This document shows positions 52,391 through 61,176 of a stretch of DNA of 64,000 bases, piece after piece. A program made the position numbers and the translations under genes. Under the pieces are notes generated by a model that searched no databases, was not told where the DNA came from, and saw nothing but the letters and a program-made list of their open reading frames with translations. The first letter of the stretch is position 1. Every line of letters starts with the position of its first letter. This DNA is from Desulfovermiculus halophilus DSM 18834 (GTDB taxonomy: Bacteria; Desulfobacterota; Desulfovibrionia; Desulfovibrionales; Desulfothermaceae): assembly GCF_000620765.1 (NCBI RefSeq), contig NZ_JIAK01000008.1, forward strand, positions 96,001 through 160,000, in the 5' to 3' direction.

Positions 52391-53407
52391 ATGCCCAGTC
52401 TTGCTGATGTCGGAGAGTTCGGATTCATCCAGCGGATCAGCGGGCAATGTCTTGTCCGCTCGGACCGGGTGCATACGGCAATCGGCGACGATGCGGCCGC
52501 GTATTGGACTGACGGGAGCAAGCTGGCCTTGATGACCACGGATATGCTGGTGGAGGGGGTGCATTTCATCCGGACCGCGGCCAGCCCGTTTTCCCTGGGC
52601 TGGAAGTCCGTGGCCGTGAATATGAGCGATATCGCGGCCATGGGCGGGAGCGCGGGGGAAGCCTTTATCAGCCTGGCCATACCCAAGGACTGCTCCATGG
52701 ACTATCTGGATGAGCTGTACCGGGGGATGCACGATATCTGCGTCCGTTTCGGGGTGAATATTCTGGGGGGAGACACCACCAGCTCCACCCAGGGGCTGGT
52801 CATCAATGTGGCTCTGACCGGGGAGGTGGCCGAAGAGGAGATCCTCTGCCGGGACCGGGCCCAACCCGGGGATTTGATCTGCTGCACCGGCCCCCTGGGA
52901 GACAGCCGGGCCGGCCTGCACCTCATAACCAGCGGCCTCGAGCCCATTCCAGAGGAATTCGAACCCCTGTATCAGGCCCATATCGCCCCGTGGCCCTGCC
53001 TGGAAGAGGGCCGTTTCCTGGCTTCGTCCCGGGCCTTGGGGGCGGCTATCGATGTCAGCGATGGGGTGAGCTCTGATCTGCAGCATATCTGCACCGCCAG
53101 CGGGACCGGGGCAAGAGTATATGCCGCGGATATGCCCCTTTCCCAGGAGTTGACCTGGTTCTGCTCCCGGTTTGGGTTCGATCCCCTGGAGTGGGCCCTG
53201 GCCGGAGGCGAGGACTATGTCCTGTTGTTCACTGTCCGGCCTGAAAAGCTGGATGCGGTGCAAAGGGAGTACGCAGAGAGGTTTCGTCCATCCTTGGCCG
53301 TGATCGGCGAAATGACCGCAGGCGGGGAGCCGGAACTGGTGGATGCCTCGGGGAGGGTGCGTCCGATAACGAGCACAGGCTGGAATCATTTTCGCGGTGT
53401 CCGATGA
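52391..53407 (+). CDS. thiL: Thiamine-monophosphate kinase
   Basis: A 338-residue ThiL. The N-terminal GEFGFIQRI, the GDDAAAYW metal motif, MTTDMLVEGVHFI and SDIAAMGGSA are characteristic, and AAIDVSDGVSSDLQHI and ALAGGEDYVLLFT occur in the second half. It phosphorylates thiamin monophosphate to thiamin pyrophosphate. ATG 52391 is chosen for the ribosome site GGGAGAG; alternative upstream starts at 52373 are possible. It is controlled by the TPP riboswitch and followed by thiD. Confidence 0.95.
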   Translation: MPSLADVGEFGFIQRISGQCLVRSDRVHTAIGDDAAAYWTDGSKLALMTTDMLVEGVHFIRTAASPFSLGWKSVAVNMSDIAAMGGSAGEAFISLAIPKDCSMDYLDELYRGMHDICVRFGVNILGGDTTSSTQGLVINVALTGEVAEEEILCRDRAQPGDLICCTGPLGDSRAGLHLITSGLEPIPEEFEPLYQAHIAPWPCLEEGRFLASSRALGAAIDVSDGVSSDLQHICTASGTGARVYAADMPLSQELTWFCSRFGFDPLEWALAGGEDYVLLFTVRPEKLDAVQREYAERFRPSLAVIGEMTAGGEPELVDASGRVRPITSTGWNHFRGVR

Positions 53408-53459
53408 AAGCCGCGTACATTGCGGCTTTCGTCCTCATTTCTACCTCATGGAGAGTGCC

Positions 53460-54290
53460 ATGCCCACTGCCGAGAACAGTTTGCGCACCTACCGCCGGGT
53501 CCTGAGCGTTGCGGGATCGGACAGCGGGGGAGGGGCCGGGATCCAGGCGGACCTGAAGACCTTTTCCGCGTTGGACTGCTATGGAACAACCGCGGTCACC
53601 GCCCTCACGGCCCAGAACACACAGGGAGTCACGGGAATTCAGCAGGTGCCGGCCTCCTTTGTTCAGGCTCAGATGGACGCGGTCCTCAGTGATATAGGCA
53701 CTGATGCGGTCAAGATCGGGATGCTCTTTTCAACTGACATTATCTGGACTGTGAGCCAGGTCCTGGCCCAGGCCAAAGCGCCCCGGGTTGTCCTCGATCC
53801 GGTTATGGTGGCCCAAAGCGGGGACAAGCTGCTGGAAGACCGGGCCATTGAGGTCATGTGCCGGGAGTTGATGCCTCTGGCTGATCTGATCACCCCCAAT
53901 CTTCCAGAGGCCGAAGCCATTCTGGAGCGGAAGATCCCGGACTTTACGTCCATGCAGCGGGCGGTACGGGACCTGTGCGCTTTCGGCAGCAAAGCCGTGC
54001 TGCTCAAGGGCGGCCATCTCCAGGATTCGGCCAGCGTGGACCTTCTCTATCTCCGGGAGGGGGATCGATGCCTTCCTTTGCATGCCGAGCATGTGTCCAC
54101 GATCAACAACCATGGGACCGGATGCACCCTGTCATCGGCTGTTGCCGCTTTTCTGGCCAGGGGGATGGAGATGGAAGAGGCGGTGGGCAAGGGCAAGGAG
54201 TACATCACCCGGGCCATCCAGGCCGGGGCAAGCTACAGGCTGGGCCGCGGACACGGGCCTGTGCATCACTTCTACGCCATCTGGGAGTGA
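53460..54290 (+). CDS. thiD: Hydroxymethylpyrimidine/phosphomethylpyrimidine kinase
   Basis: A 276-residue ThiD of the ribokinase superfamily. It has LSVAGSDSGGGAGIQADLKTF, the HMP-binding NTQGVTGIQ region, VVLDPVMVAQSGDKLL and STINNHGTGCTLSSAVAAF (anion hole and catalytic Asp region). It converts HMP to HMP-PP for thiamin synthesis. I start at ATG 53460, after GAGAGTGCC; an ATG four codons earlier is also possible. It is cotranscribed with thiL. Confidence 0.93.
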   Translation: MPTAENSLRTYRRVLSVAGSDSGGGAGIQADLKTFSALDCYGTTAVTALTAQNTQGVTGIQQVPASFVQAQMDAVLSDIGTDAVKIGMLFSTDIIWTVSQVLAQAKAPRVVLDPVMVAQSGDKLLEDRAIEVMCRELMPLADLITPNLPEAEAILERKIPDFTSMQRAVRDLCAFGSKAVLLKGGHLQDSASVDLLYLREGDRCLPLHAEHVSTINNHGTGCTLSSAVAAFLARGMEMEEAVGKGKEYITRAIQAGASYRLGRGHGPVHHFYAIWE

Positions 54291-54304
54291 TCCGGCTCAG
54301 GACC

Positions 54305-54315
54305 GGCTCTTCGAC
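54305..54315 (+). mobile_element. Isolated MITE terminal repeat
   Basis: GGCTCTTCGAC just after thiD matches the left end of the MITE family exactly, but the internal sequence and second end are missing. It is too short to be certain. Confidence 0.4.
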
Positions 54316-54380
54316 CTAGTGAAAAATCACTCTTAATCTGTCGCTCCCTCTTCGTCCTCCCTTGAGGGCTGTGCATGGCA

Positions 54381-54703
54381 CACACTTGACACCGTGGGGT
54401 TATAACATGCTGAAAAAATGAGGTGTCAGATTCACCATCCCAACCACCCCTGCCCCTCCTTGCAAAGGAGGGGAGTTAAGAAAATCGCGGCTGTCTGTAC
54501 GTTTTCTATCCGCAAGTGTATGGATTATCGAAAACCGTAATCGCAGATTTAAGGCAAGATCAGACGGTTAAGGGTCCCCTCCCTGCACTCACTTGAAAAA
54601 GTGCATGACACATAGCTGATCACTGGTAAATCACAAGTGAGTGCAGGGGGATAAAGGGGTGGTTGAACGATGACAAATACCTTATCCCACGGTGTCAAGT
54701 GTG
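54381..54703. repeat. Second palindromic element with CACACTTGACACCGTGGG ends
   Basis: CACACTTGACACCGTGGG at 54381-54398 recurs inverted near 54685-54703, giving a 320-bp inverted-repeat unit. Inside is the CCCTGCACTCACTTG...CAAGTGAGTGCAGGG palindrome (about 54586-54652) that shares its core with the MITE family and the stand-alone copy at 51417. Direct copies of CCCTTGAGGG stand outside both ends (54359-54368 and 54716-54725). No ORF. It occupies most of the 600-bp spacer between thiD and bacterioferritin. Confidence 0.6.
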
Positions 54704-54899
54704 GGTAAAGCTCAGCCCTTGAGGGGGCTGGGGGGTGTTTCTTGCATTGCGACAGATGATGAATGACATGGTGCTAGATTCTGTACCCTGTTTTCCGCAG
54801 GCTGGGAGGGGATTGGAGAGGCGTTTTGCCGGGAGGGCAGGGAGTGTGTATGCTCCCTCTACCCTGAATCCCAGGGCAGAGGGCAGATCACGTGCGTCC

Positions 54900-55442
54900 T
54901 TATTCCCCGCCGCCTTCAGCCACGGTAAAGCCTTTGGCAAAGCCGCCGGTGCTGGCCGGTGTCCCGGCTATGCGGGCCAGGTAGGTTGATCCCAGGTCCT
55001 TGATGTGGTCGCCCACGTCGTCAAAGTAGTTCAAGTGCTCCTGCTCTTCGTCGATGATCTGCTCAAAGAGCTTGGCGGTAATGCTGTCCCCATTGTCCCG
55101 ACAGACCTGAAGGAACTGGTTGTAGGCATCGATGGTGTCGTCCTCCAGCTTGGAATCGTGGGCAAAGATCTTGTCCACTTCCTGGCCTTGCTGGACCTTC
55201 TGGGAGGAAGAGGCCACCGGCTCTCCGCCCAGCTCCTTGATCCGCTCGGCGAACATCTCGGCATGGCGCATTTCGTCAATAGCCACCAGCTTGATGTTCT
55301 TGGCCAGTTCGCCGTAGTCCATGTCGTCCAGGCCGTAGTGCTGATTCATGTACTGATAAATGGCGTGCAGCTCCATTTCCCGGGCCTTGTTCAAGACCTC
55401 GATGACCTTGCCGCGCCGCTCTTCCCGTGATCCATCTGCCAT
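54900..55442 (-). CDS. bfr: Bacterioferritin
   Basis: A 180-residue ferritin-like protein from ATG 55442 (AGGAGG upstream). The four-helix bundle carries the diiron ligands: Glu in REMELHAIYQYMNQHY, Glu and His in AIDEMRHAEMFAERI, Glu in KLEDDTIDAYNQFLQVC and Glu/His in IIDEEQEHLNYF. A heme-ligand Met is probable in the first Met-rich segment (the Desulfovibrio protein has Fe-coproporphyrin). It stores iron and detoxifies peroxide. A longer open frame upstream is not used. Confidence 0.92.
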   Translation of the reverse strand: MADGSREERRGKVIEVLNKAREMELHAIYQYMNQHYGLDDMDYGELAKNIKLVAIDEMRHAEMFAERIKELGGEPVASSSQKVQQGQEVDKIFAHDSKLEDDTIDAYNQFLQVCRDNGDSITAKLFEQIIDEEQEHLNYFDDVGDHIKDLGSTYLARIAGTPASTGGFAKGFTVAEGGGE

Positions 55443-55989
55443 GTGAACCTCCTGTGTGTTGGTCGTGATCGTCAGAGCTGCTTTCCGGCTCCAGGCCGGG
55501 AGCAGGATGTAACCTAAATAAGCATCATCAGGAAATGATAAGGACAATTTGCGGGTTGTCAACTGAGACCCAGGAGGTATCCAGGCCCCTGAAAAAATGC
55601 TGTCCAAATAGCACTGCAACGAAGCTTCGGCTTATTTCCCGTCATTCCCGCGCAAGCGGGAATCCAGGTGCTTCGTCCAGGAAATGAGCGACCAATGATA
55701 GAAGGGCGTTGCACTGGATTGTCACGTGTTTCGCGTGGTTGCAATGCATTTAATGCTCGGGGCCGGTCAATAGTCAAACGACGAAAACGGCCTGTGGGTC
55801 TTATCTTTCTTTGTAGTGATGGTATGCATGTCCGCAGGCACTCGTTTGCCCGCCAGGTATACCCCCTGTTGTTGACCACTCCCTTAAGTGTCCTGTATCC
55901 CAATCAGAATACGGCACGCAAACGGGCTTGCCCCGGCAAAGCATGCTCAACTGATTCGCAACCTTGGACTCGTCAAGAGGTGTTCGCAT
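55443..55989. other. Intergenic region with a small inverted repeat
   Basis: Spacer of 547 bp between bacterioferritin (minus) and hsdM (plus). At 55644-55663 there is ATTCCCGC-GCAA-GCGGGAAT, an 8-bp inverted repeat with the ATTCCC...GGGAAT form of common bacterial palindromic repeats. The rest contains open frames on both strands with no recognisable protein. No gene is supported. Confidence 0.5.
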
Positions 55990-58425
55990 ATGGCCCTGAA
56001 AAAATCACAGCTCTACAGCTCCCTGTGGCAAAGCTGCGATGAGCTGCGCGGAGGCATGGATGCCTCTCAATACAAAGATTATGTCCTGACTCTGCTTTTC
56101 ATGAAGTACGTCTCGGACAAGCAGGATTCGCTGATCGAGGTCCCGGAAGGAGGCAGCTTCCAGGACATGGTGGCCCTGAAAGGGGACAAGGAGATTGGGG
56201 ACAAGATCAACAAGATCATCGGCCGTCTGGCTGAGGAGAACGATCTCAAGGGCGTCATCGACCAGGCGGACTTTAATGACGAGAGCAAGCTGGGCACCGG
56301 CAAGGAGATGCAGGATCGGCTGTCCAAGCTGGTGACCATATTCGACGGTCTGGACTTTCGGGCCAACCGGGCGGACGGGGACGACCTGCTGGGCGATGCC
56401 TACGAATACCTGATGCGCCACTTCGCCACCGAGTCGGGCAAGAGCAAGGGGCAGTTCTACACCCCTGCTGAGGTCTCCCAGATTATGGCCAAGGTGGTCG
56501 GAGTCGGGCCAAACACAAGCCAGGACCAGACCATCTACGATCCCACCTGCGGCTCCGGCTCCCTGCTTTTAAAGGCGGCTGACGAGGCGCCTCGGGGGGC
56601 GAGCCTGTTTGGTCAGGAAAACGACAACGCCACCTGGGCTTTGGCCAAGATGAATATGATCCTGCACGACTACCCGACCGCTGAACTGTGGAAGGGAAAC
56701 ACCCTGGCCGCGCCTTATTTCACCAACCAAAACGGGAGCCTGAAGACCTTTGACTTTGCCGTGGCCAATCCGCCGTTTTCCGCCAAGTCCTGGACCAACG
56801 GGCTGGACCCGGCCCATGATCAGTTCGGCCGTTTCGCCTACGGTATCCCTCCGGCCAAGAACGGAGACTACGCCTTTCTTCTGCACCTGGTCTCTTCCCT
56901 TAAAAGCAAGGGCAAGGGGGCCATCATCCTGCCCCACGGAGTACTGTTTCGGGGGCATAAGGAGGCCGACATCCGGCGCAACCTGATCACTCGGGGGTTG
57001 ATCAAGGGAATCATTGGCCTGCCTGCCAACCTGTTCTACGGCACGGGCATCCCGGCCTGCATTGTGGTCATCGACAAGGAGCAGGCCCACTCCCGGCAGG
57101 CCATCTTCATGATTGACGCCAGCAAGGGCTATATAAAGGATGGAAACAAGAACCGCTTGCGGTCCCAGGATATCCACAAGATCGTGGACACCTTCAACTC
57201 CCAGCGGGAGGTTTCCGGCTACTCCCGTCTGGTGCCCATCAGCGAGATCGCCGATCCGGCCAATGATTACAACCTGAACATCCCCCGGTACATCGATTCC
57301 AGCGAGCCCGAAGACAAACACGACCTGGACGCGCACTTAAACGGCGGCATCCCGGACCAGGATATCGGGGAATTGGAGGCCTACTGGTCGGTCCTGCCCG
57401 GGCTGCGGGAGGCCCTGTTCACCTCCAATGGCAGGCCCGGATACAGTGAACCCCGAGTGGATACCCCGGAGGTGAAGTCCACCATCCTCAACCACCAATC
57501 CTTCCAGGCCTACACCGAGCGCATATCCGCCATCATCCAGGGCTGGGAGCAGGCCCACCGCTCGTATCTCATGGCCCTGGAGCCAGAGGTCAAACCCAAG
57601 GAGGTCATCCACACCCTGTCCACAGACCTTTTGGAGCGTTTTGCCCAGGTGGACCTCCTGGATCGCTACGACCTGTACCAGCGGCTTATGGACTACTGGC
57701 ACGAGACCATGCAGGACGATGTGTACCTCATTGCCGCCGATGGCTGGCAAGAGGCGGCCCGGCCCCGGGGTGTGATTGAGGACAAGGAGCGCAAGATTAA
57801 GGAGAGCCCGGACCTGACCGTGAAGCGCAAGAAGTACAAGATGGACCTTGTCCCCCCGCGGCTGATCGTGGCCCGGTACTTTGCTAAGGACCAGGCCCGG
57901 ATAGAGGAGCTGCAAGCCGCGCAGGAGAGCGCTGCCCGGGAGCTGGAGGAGTTTCTGGAGGAGCACAGCGGGGAAGAGGATCTGCTCAGCGAGGTCAAGA
58001 ACGACAAGGGCAATGTGACCAAGACCGAGATCCCTAAACGGCTCAAAGCTCTCAAAGGCCAGCCGGAGGCCGAGGACGAGATCGCCGCCCTCAAAAAGTG
58101 CCAGAAGCTGCTGGAGGCCGAGGCCAGCGCCAAGAAGGCGGTCAAGGACGCCCAGGTTGATCTGGATGCCAGGGTCCTGGTTCATTACGGTTCACTCAGT
58201 GAGGATGAAATCAAGGCCCTGGTGGTGGATGACAAGTGGCTGGCCAGTATCCGGAAGGCCATACAGGGCGAGGTGCAGCGGTTGACCAACACCCTGGCTG
58301 GTCGGGTCAAGGAGCTGGATGAGCGTTATGCGCAGCCATTGCCGAGTATTGAGGGCGAGGTGGAGAAGCTGAGTCAGAAGGTGGCTGGGCATTTGGAGAG
58401 GATGGGGGTGCGGGTTGATGGCTGA
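55990..58425 (+). CDS. hsdM: Type I restriction-modification DNA methyltransferase subunit (HsdM)
   Basis: An 811-residue N6-adenine methyltransferase. The HsdM N-terminal domain (LYSSLWQSCDELRGGMDASQYKDYVLTLLFMKYVSD) is followed by AdoMet-binding DPTCGSG (residues 184-190) and catalytic NPPF (260-263). The C-terminal third is a long charged, Glu/Lys-rich helical region unusual in short HsdM proteins. I start at ATG 55990 (MALKKS), 8 nt after AAGAGGTG; the longer frame starts in noncoding DNA. The hsdS start overlaps by 8 nt. Confidence 0.95.
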   Translation: MALKKSQLYSSLWQSCDELRGGMDASQYKDYVLTLLFMKYVSDKQDSLIEVPEGGSFQDMVALKGDKEIGDKINKIIGRLAEENDLKGVIDQADFNDESKLGTGKEMQDRLSKLVTIFDGLDFRANRADGDDLLGDAYEYLMRHFATESGKSKGQFYTPAEVSQIMAKVVGVGPNTSQDQTIYDPTCGSGSLLLKAADEAPRGASLFGQENDNATWALAKMNMILHDYPTAELWKGNTLAAPYFTNQNGSLKTFDFAVANPPFSAKSWTNGLDPAHDQFGRFAYGIPPAKNGDYAFLLHLVSSLKSKGKGAIILPHGVLFRGHKEADIRRNLITRGLIKGIIGLPANLFYGTGIPACIVVIDKEQAHSRQAIFMIDASKGYIKDGNKNRLRSQDIHKIVDTFNSQREVSGYSRLVPISEIADPANDYNLNIPRYIDSSEPEDKHDLDAHLNGGIPDQDIGELEAYWSVLPGLREALFTSNGRPGYSEPRVDTPEVKSTILNHQSFQAYTERISAIIQGWEQAHRSYLMALEPEVKPKEVIHTLSTDLLERFAQVDLLDRYDLYQRLMDYWHETMQDDVYLIAADGWQEAARPRGVIEDKERKIKESPDLTVKRKKYKMDLVPPRLIVARYFAKDQARIEELQAAQESAARELEEFLEEHSGEEDLLSEVKNDKGNVTKTEIPKRLKALKGQPEAEDEIAALKKCQKLLEAEASAKKAVKDAQVDLDARVLVHYGSLSEDEIKALVVDDKWLASIRKAIQGEVQRLTNTLAGRVKELDERYAQPLPSIEGEVEKLSQKVAGHLERMGVRVDG

Positions 58426-59773
58426 GCGTAGCGAGACCAAGGAACAGAACGCTGTGCGAGATTCCGAGCGGGGCTATCAGGTGGTGCCGGCGGATGCCAA
58501 CCAGAGCGACGTGCCGCCCGGGTATAAGCGAACAGAGGTGGGCGTTATTCCTGAAGATTGGAATCAACATGCTGTGGCCGATTTGGCTATAGTAAAAGGT
58601 GGAAAACGACTTCCAAATGGGCATACACTTACTGAATCAGCAACTCATCATCCTTACATTCGCGTAGCCGATATGCGTCCCGGGGGAGTTAAGAGTTCAG
58701 ACATAAAATATGTTCCAGATGAGGCGTTTCATACAATCAGGAATTATCGTATTTACCAATCGGATATTTTTATAAGTGTAGCTGGAACTATCGGAATTGT
58801 GGGGGAAATTCCAAGTTACCTTGATGGCGCAAATCTAACCGAGAATGCAGACCGCATCACCAATATTAATTGTGATCGAAAATACTTAATGTATTGGTTG
58901 ATGTCGGAACCAATACAAAGGGCAATTGAATCAATTTGTACTGTTGGGGCTCAACCAAAGTTAGCTCTGTGCCGTGTAGCTGGATTCCAGATTGCTCTTC
59001 CCTCCATGATAGAAGAACAACGCGCCATAGCCACCGCCCTCTCCGACGTGGACGCGCTGATCGACGCCCTGGACCGGCTGATCGCCAAAAAACGGGACAT
59101 CAAACAGGCCACCATGCAGCAACTCCTGACCGGGGAGACCCGGTTGCCGGGATTTGAGGGGGAGTGGGAGATGAAGAGGCTTGGAGATGTTGCTGAAGTC
59201 TTCAATGGATATGCTTTCAAGAGTGCTACGTATACTGATTCAGGAATATATTCAATCATTACAATAGCGAATGTTCAAGATGGTAGAATGGATTTATCAG
59301 AATGTAGTATGATTAATGAGCTTCCTAGAGACTTGCGATCCCATCAGCGATTAAAGATCGGAGATCTACTAATCTCCATGACAGGGAATGTTGGTCGCGT
59401 ATGTAGAGTAAATTACAACGATTGTTTGTTAAATCAGCGTGTAGGATTAATTGTATCACATTCTGTTTCAAAAGAATTTTTATATCAGCTTTTGAAGAAC
59501 ACATCATTTTTAATAGCGATGACAGGAGAAGCAAAAGGTGGTGCTCAAGGTAATCTTAGCAAAAATGATATTCTAAACTATCAGATAGCATTGCCAGCTG
59601 ATCCAGAAGAACAAACCGCCATCGCCACCGTCCTCTCCGACATGGACGCCGAGATCGAGGCCCTGGAACGCCGCCGGGACAAGACCAAGCAGATCAAGCA
59701 GGGCATGATGCAGGAGCTTTTGACCGGGCGGACCCGGTTGGTTGAAGCACAAGCCACCGAGGCGGAACAGTGA
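58418..59773 (+). CDS. hsdS: Type I restriction-modification specificity subunit (HsdS)
   Basis: A 451-residue protein with two target-recognition domains, each followed by a conserved helical spacer: EEQRAIATALSDVDALIDAL (first) and EEQTAIATVLSDMDAEIEAL (second), each ending in a LLTGxTRL motif. The TRDs (about 58560-59005 and 59170-59600) are strikingly AT-rich, while the spacers have the GC of the surrounding genome. The DNA target cannot be predicted. ATG 58418 overlaps the HsdM stop; the next gene starts at GTG 59770 inside the HsdS stop. Confidence 0.95.
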   Translation: MAERSETKEQNAVRDSERGYQVVPADANQSDVPPGYKRTEVGVIPEDWNQHAVADLAIVKGGKRLPNGHTLTESATHHPYIRVADMRPGGVKSSDIKYVPDEAFHTIRNYRIYQSDIFISVAGTIGIVGEIPSYLDGANLTENADRITNINCDRKYLMYWLMSEPIQRAIESICTVGAQPKLALCRVAGFQIALPSMIEEQRAIATALSDVDALIDALDRLIAKKRDIKQATMQQLLTGETRLPGFEGEWEMKRLGDVAEVFNGYAFKSATYTDSGIYSIITIANVQDGRMDLSECSMINELPRDLRSHQRLKIGDLLISMTGNVGRVCRVNYNDCLLNQRVGLIVSHSVSKEFLYQLLKNTSFLIAMTGEAKGGAQGNLSKNDILNYQIALPADPEEQTAIATVLSDMDAEIEALERRRDKTKQIKQGMMQELLTGRTRLVEAQATEAEQ

Positions 59774-61176
59774 GCGAGTCGCAGCATATCGAATGGAAGC
59801 AAAGTTGGCGGGACGAGTATCTGAAATGGATATGTGGCTTGGCCAACGCTGAAGGGGGCATTCTGGTCATTGGCCGTGGCGATGACGGAAATGTCGTGGG
59901 AATATCCAATGCCCAGCGCCTGCTGGAGGAAATTCCCAATAAAGTAAGGGATCTTCTGGGAATTTTGGTAGACGTAAACCTCCATTATGAAGATGGACAG
60001 GAGTACCTGGAGATCCATGTCGATCCCCATCCCAACCCGGTCAGCTACAAGGGGGAGTACTTCTATCGCAGCGGGAGCACCAACCAGGTGCTCAAAGGCG
60101 CAGCTCTGGATCGCTTTTTGCTGGGCAGACACGGTCGGACCTGGGATAGTGTTCCTCTGCCCGGAGGGGCGATTCAGGACTTAGACCCAATGGCCCTGCA
60201 ACGTTTTCGCCAGAGAGCACAACGCAGCAGACGACTCAGTGCTGAGGCTCTGGCTGAGGATGATCACGGGTTGATCGACAAGCTGCGCTTGCTGGAGCAT
60301 TCCTATCTTAAGCGGGCAGCCATTTTGCTTTTCCACCAAGACCCTGAACGATTCATTACAGGGGCCTATATCAAGATCGGGTATTTTGCCGGAGAAAGCG
60401 ACCTGCGCTATCACGATGAAATCCACGGCAACCTTTTTGCGCAAGTGGATCAGAGCATTGATCTACTGCTCACCAAGTACCTCAAGGCGGGTATTCATTA
60501 CGAAGGCATTCAAAGGGTGGAGAGCTACCCAGTTCCAGAAAGCGCATTGCGGGAGAGCTTGTTAAACGCTGTTGTGCACCGGGATTATGCCGTAGCCAGC
60601 CCCATACAGATCCGGGTATACCCTGATAAGCTGCTGGTATGGAATCCGGGTGAGCTGCCTGAAGGCTGGTCCCGGGAAAAGCTTTTAGGGCAGCACCCTT
60701 CGCGGCCATTCAATCCTGAAGTGGCCAATGCCTTTTTCTGGGCCGGGGAAATCGAGGCGTGGGGCCGGGGCATCCATCGTGTTTTTGAGGCCTGTCAGCA
60801 ATCGGGAACCCCGGAACCTTCCATTCAGATTGAATCTGGAGAAATCTGGGTCGAGTTTCCCTTCTCAGTGTCCTACCAGCAGAGTGTTTCTTCGCAGTAT
60901 CAACCACCAGCGGATACCAGAGTGCCTCCCCAGGAGACAGCCCAGAAAAGTTCGGGGAAAAGTTCGGGGAAAAGTTCGGGGAAAAGTTCGGGAGAATTGC
61001 TTGATATTATACGGCAAGAGCCCCGGACCACGATACCAGAAATGGCTGATATGCTTGGCAAAAGTTCCCGGACAATAGAAAAGAATCTGGCCAGGCTGCG
61101 CAAAGCCGGCAAAGTGGTACGGGTCGGACCGGCAAAAGGGGGCTATTGGAAGATCCTGGAGGAACCTGATGAATAA
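59770..61176 (+). CDS. AlbA_2-domain ATP-binding protein with winged-helix tail
   Basis: A 468-residue protein starting at GTG 59770, overlapping the hsdS stop. An AlbA_2 (Schlafen-like) domain (HIEWKQSW...ICGLANAEGGILVIG) is followed by an HATPase_c_4-type half with LRESLLNAVVHRDY, and a C-terminal winged helix (TTIPEMADMLGKSSRTIEKNLARLRKAGKVVRVG). Between them is a 12-bp tandem repeat encoding SSGK four times. Such proteins occur in many defence operons, often as regulators or effectors. Located between hsdS and hsdR, it is likely part of the type I system. It overlaps hsdR by 8 nt. Confidence 0.85.
   Translation: MSESQHIEWKQSWRDEYLKWICGLANAEGGILVIGRGDDGNVVGISNAQRLLEEIPNKVRDLLGILVDVNLHYEDGQEYLEIHVDPHPNPVSYKGEYFYRSGSTNQVLKGAALDRFLLGRHGRTWDSVPLPGGAIQDLDPMALQRFRQRAQRSRRLSAEALAEDDHGLIDKLRLLEHSYLKRAAILLFHQDPERFITGAYIKIGYFAGESDLRYHDEIHGNLFAQVDQSIDLLLTKYLKAGIHYEGIQRVESYPVPESALRESLLNAVVHRDYAVASPIQIRVYPDKLLVWNPGELPEGWSREKLLGQHPSRPFNPEVANAFFWAGEIEAWGRGIHRVFEACQQSGTPEPSIQIESGEIWVEFPFSVSYQQSVSSQYQPPADTRVPPQETAQKSSGKSSGKSSGKSSGELLDIIRQEPRTTIPEMADMLGKSSRTIEKNLARLRKAGKVVRVGPAKGGYWKILEEPDE
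60946..60993 (+). repeat. Four 12-bp tandem repeats encoding SSGK linker
   Basis: Four copies of AAAAGTTCGGGG, in frame, in the linker before the winged helix. Unit length 12 bp keeps the frame when copies are gained or lost, so the linker length can vary by slippage. Confidence 0.85.

Noticed and set aside
60946..60993. Possible CRISPR-like array
   Set aside because: Contiguous 12-bp repeats with no spacers, inside a coding linker.
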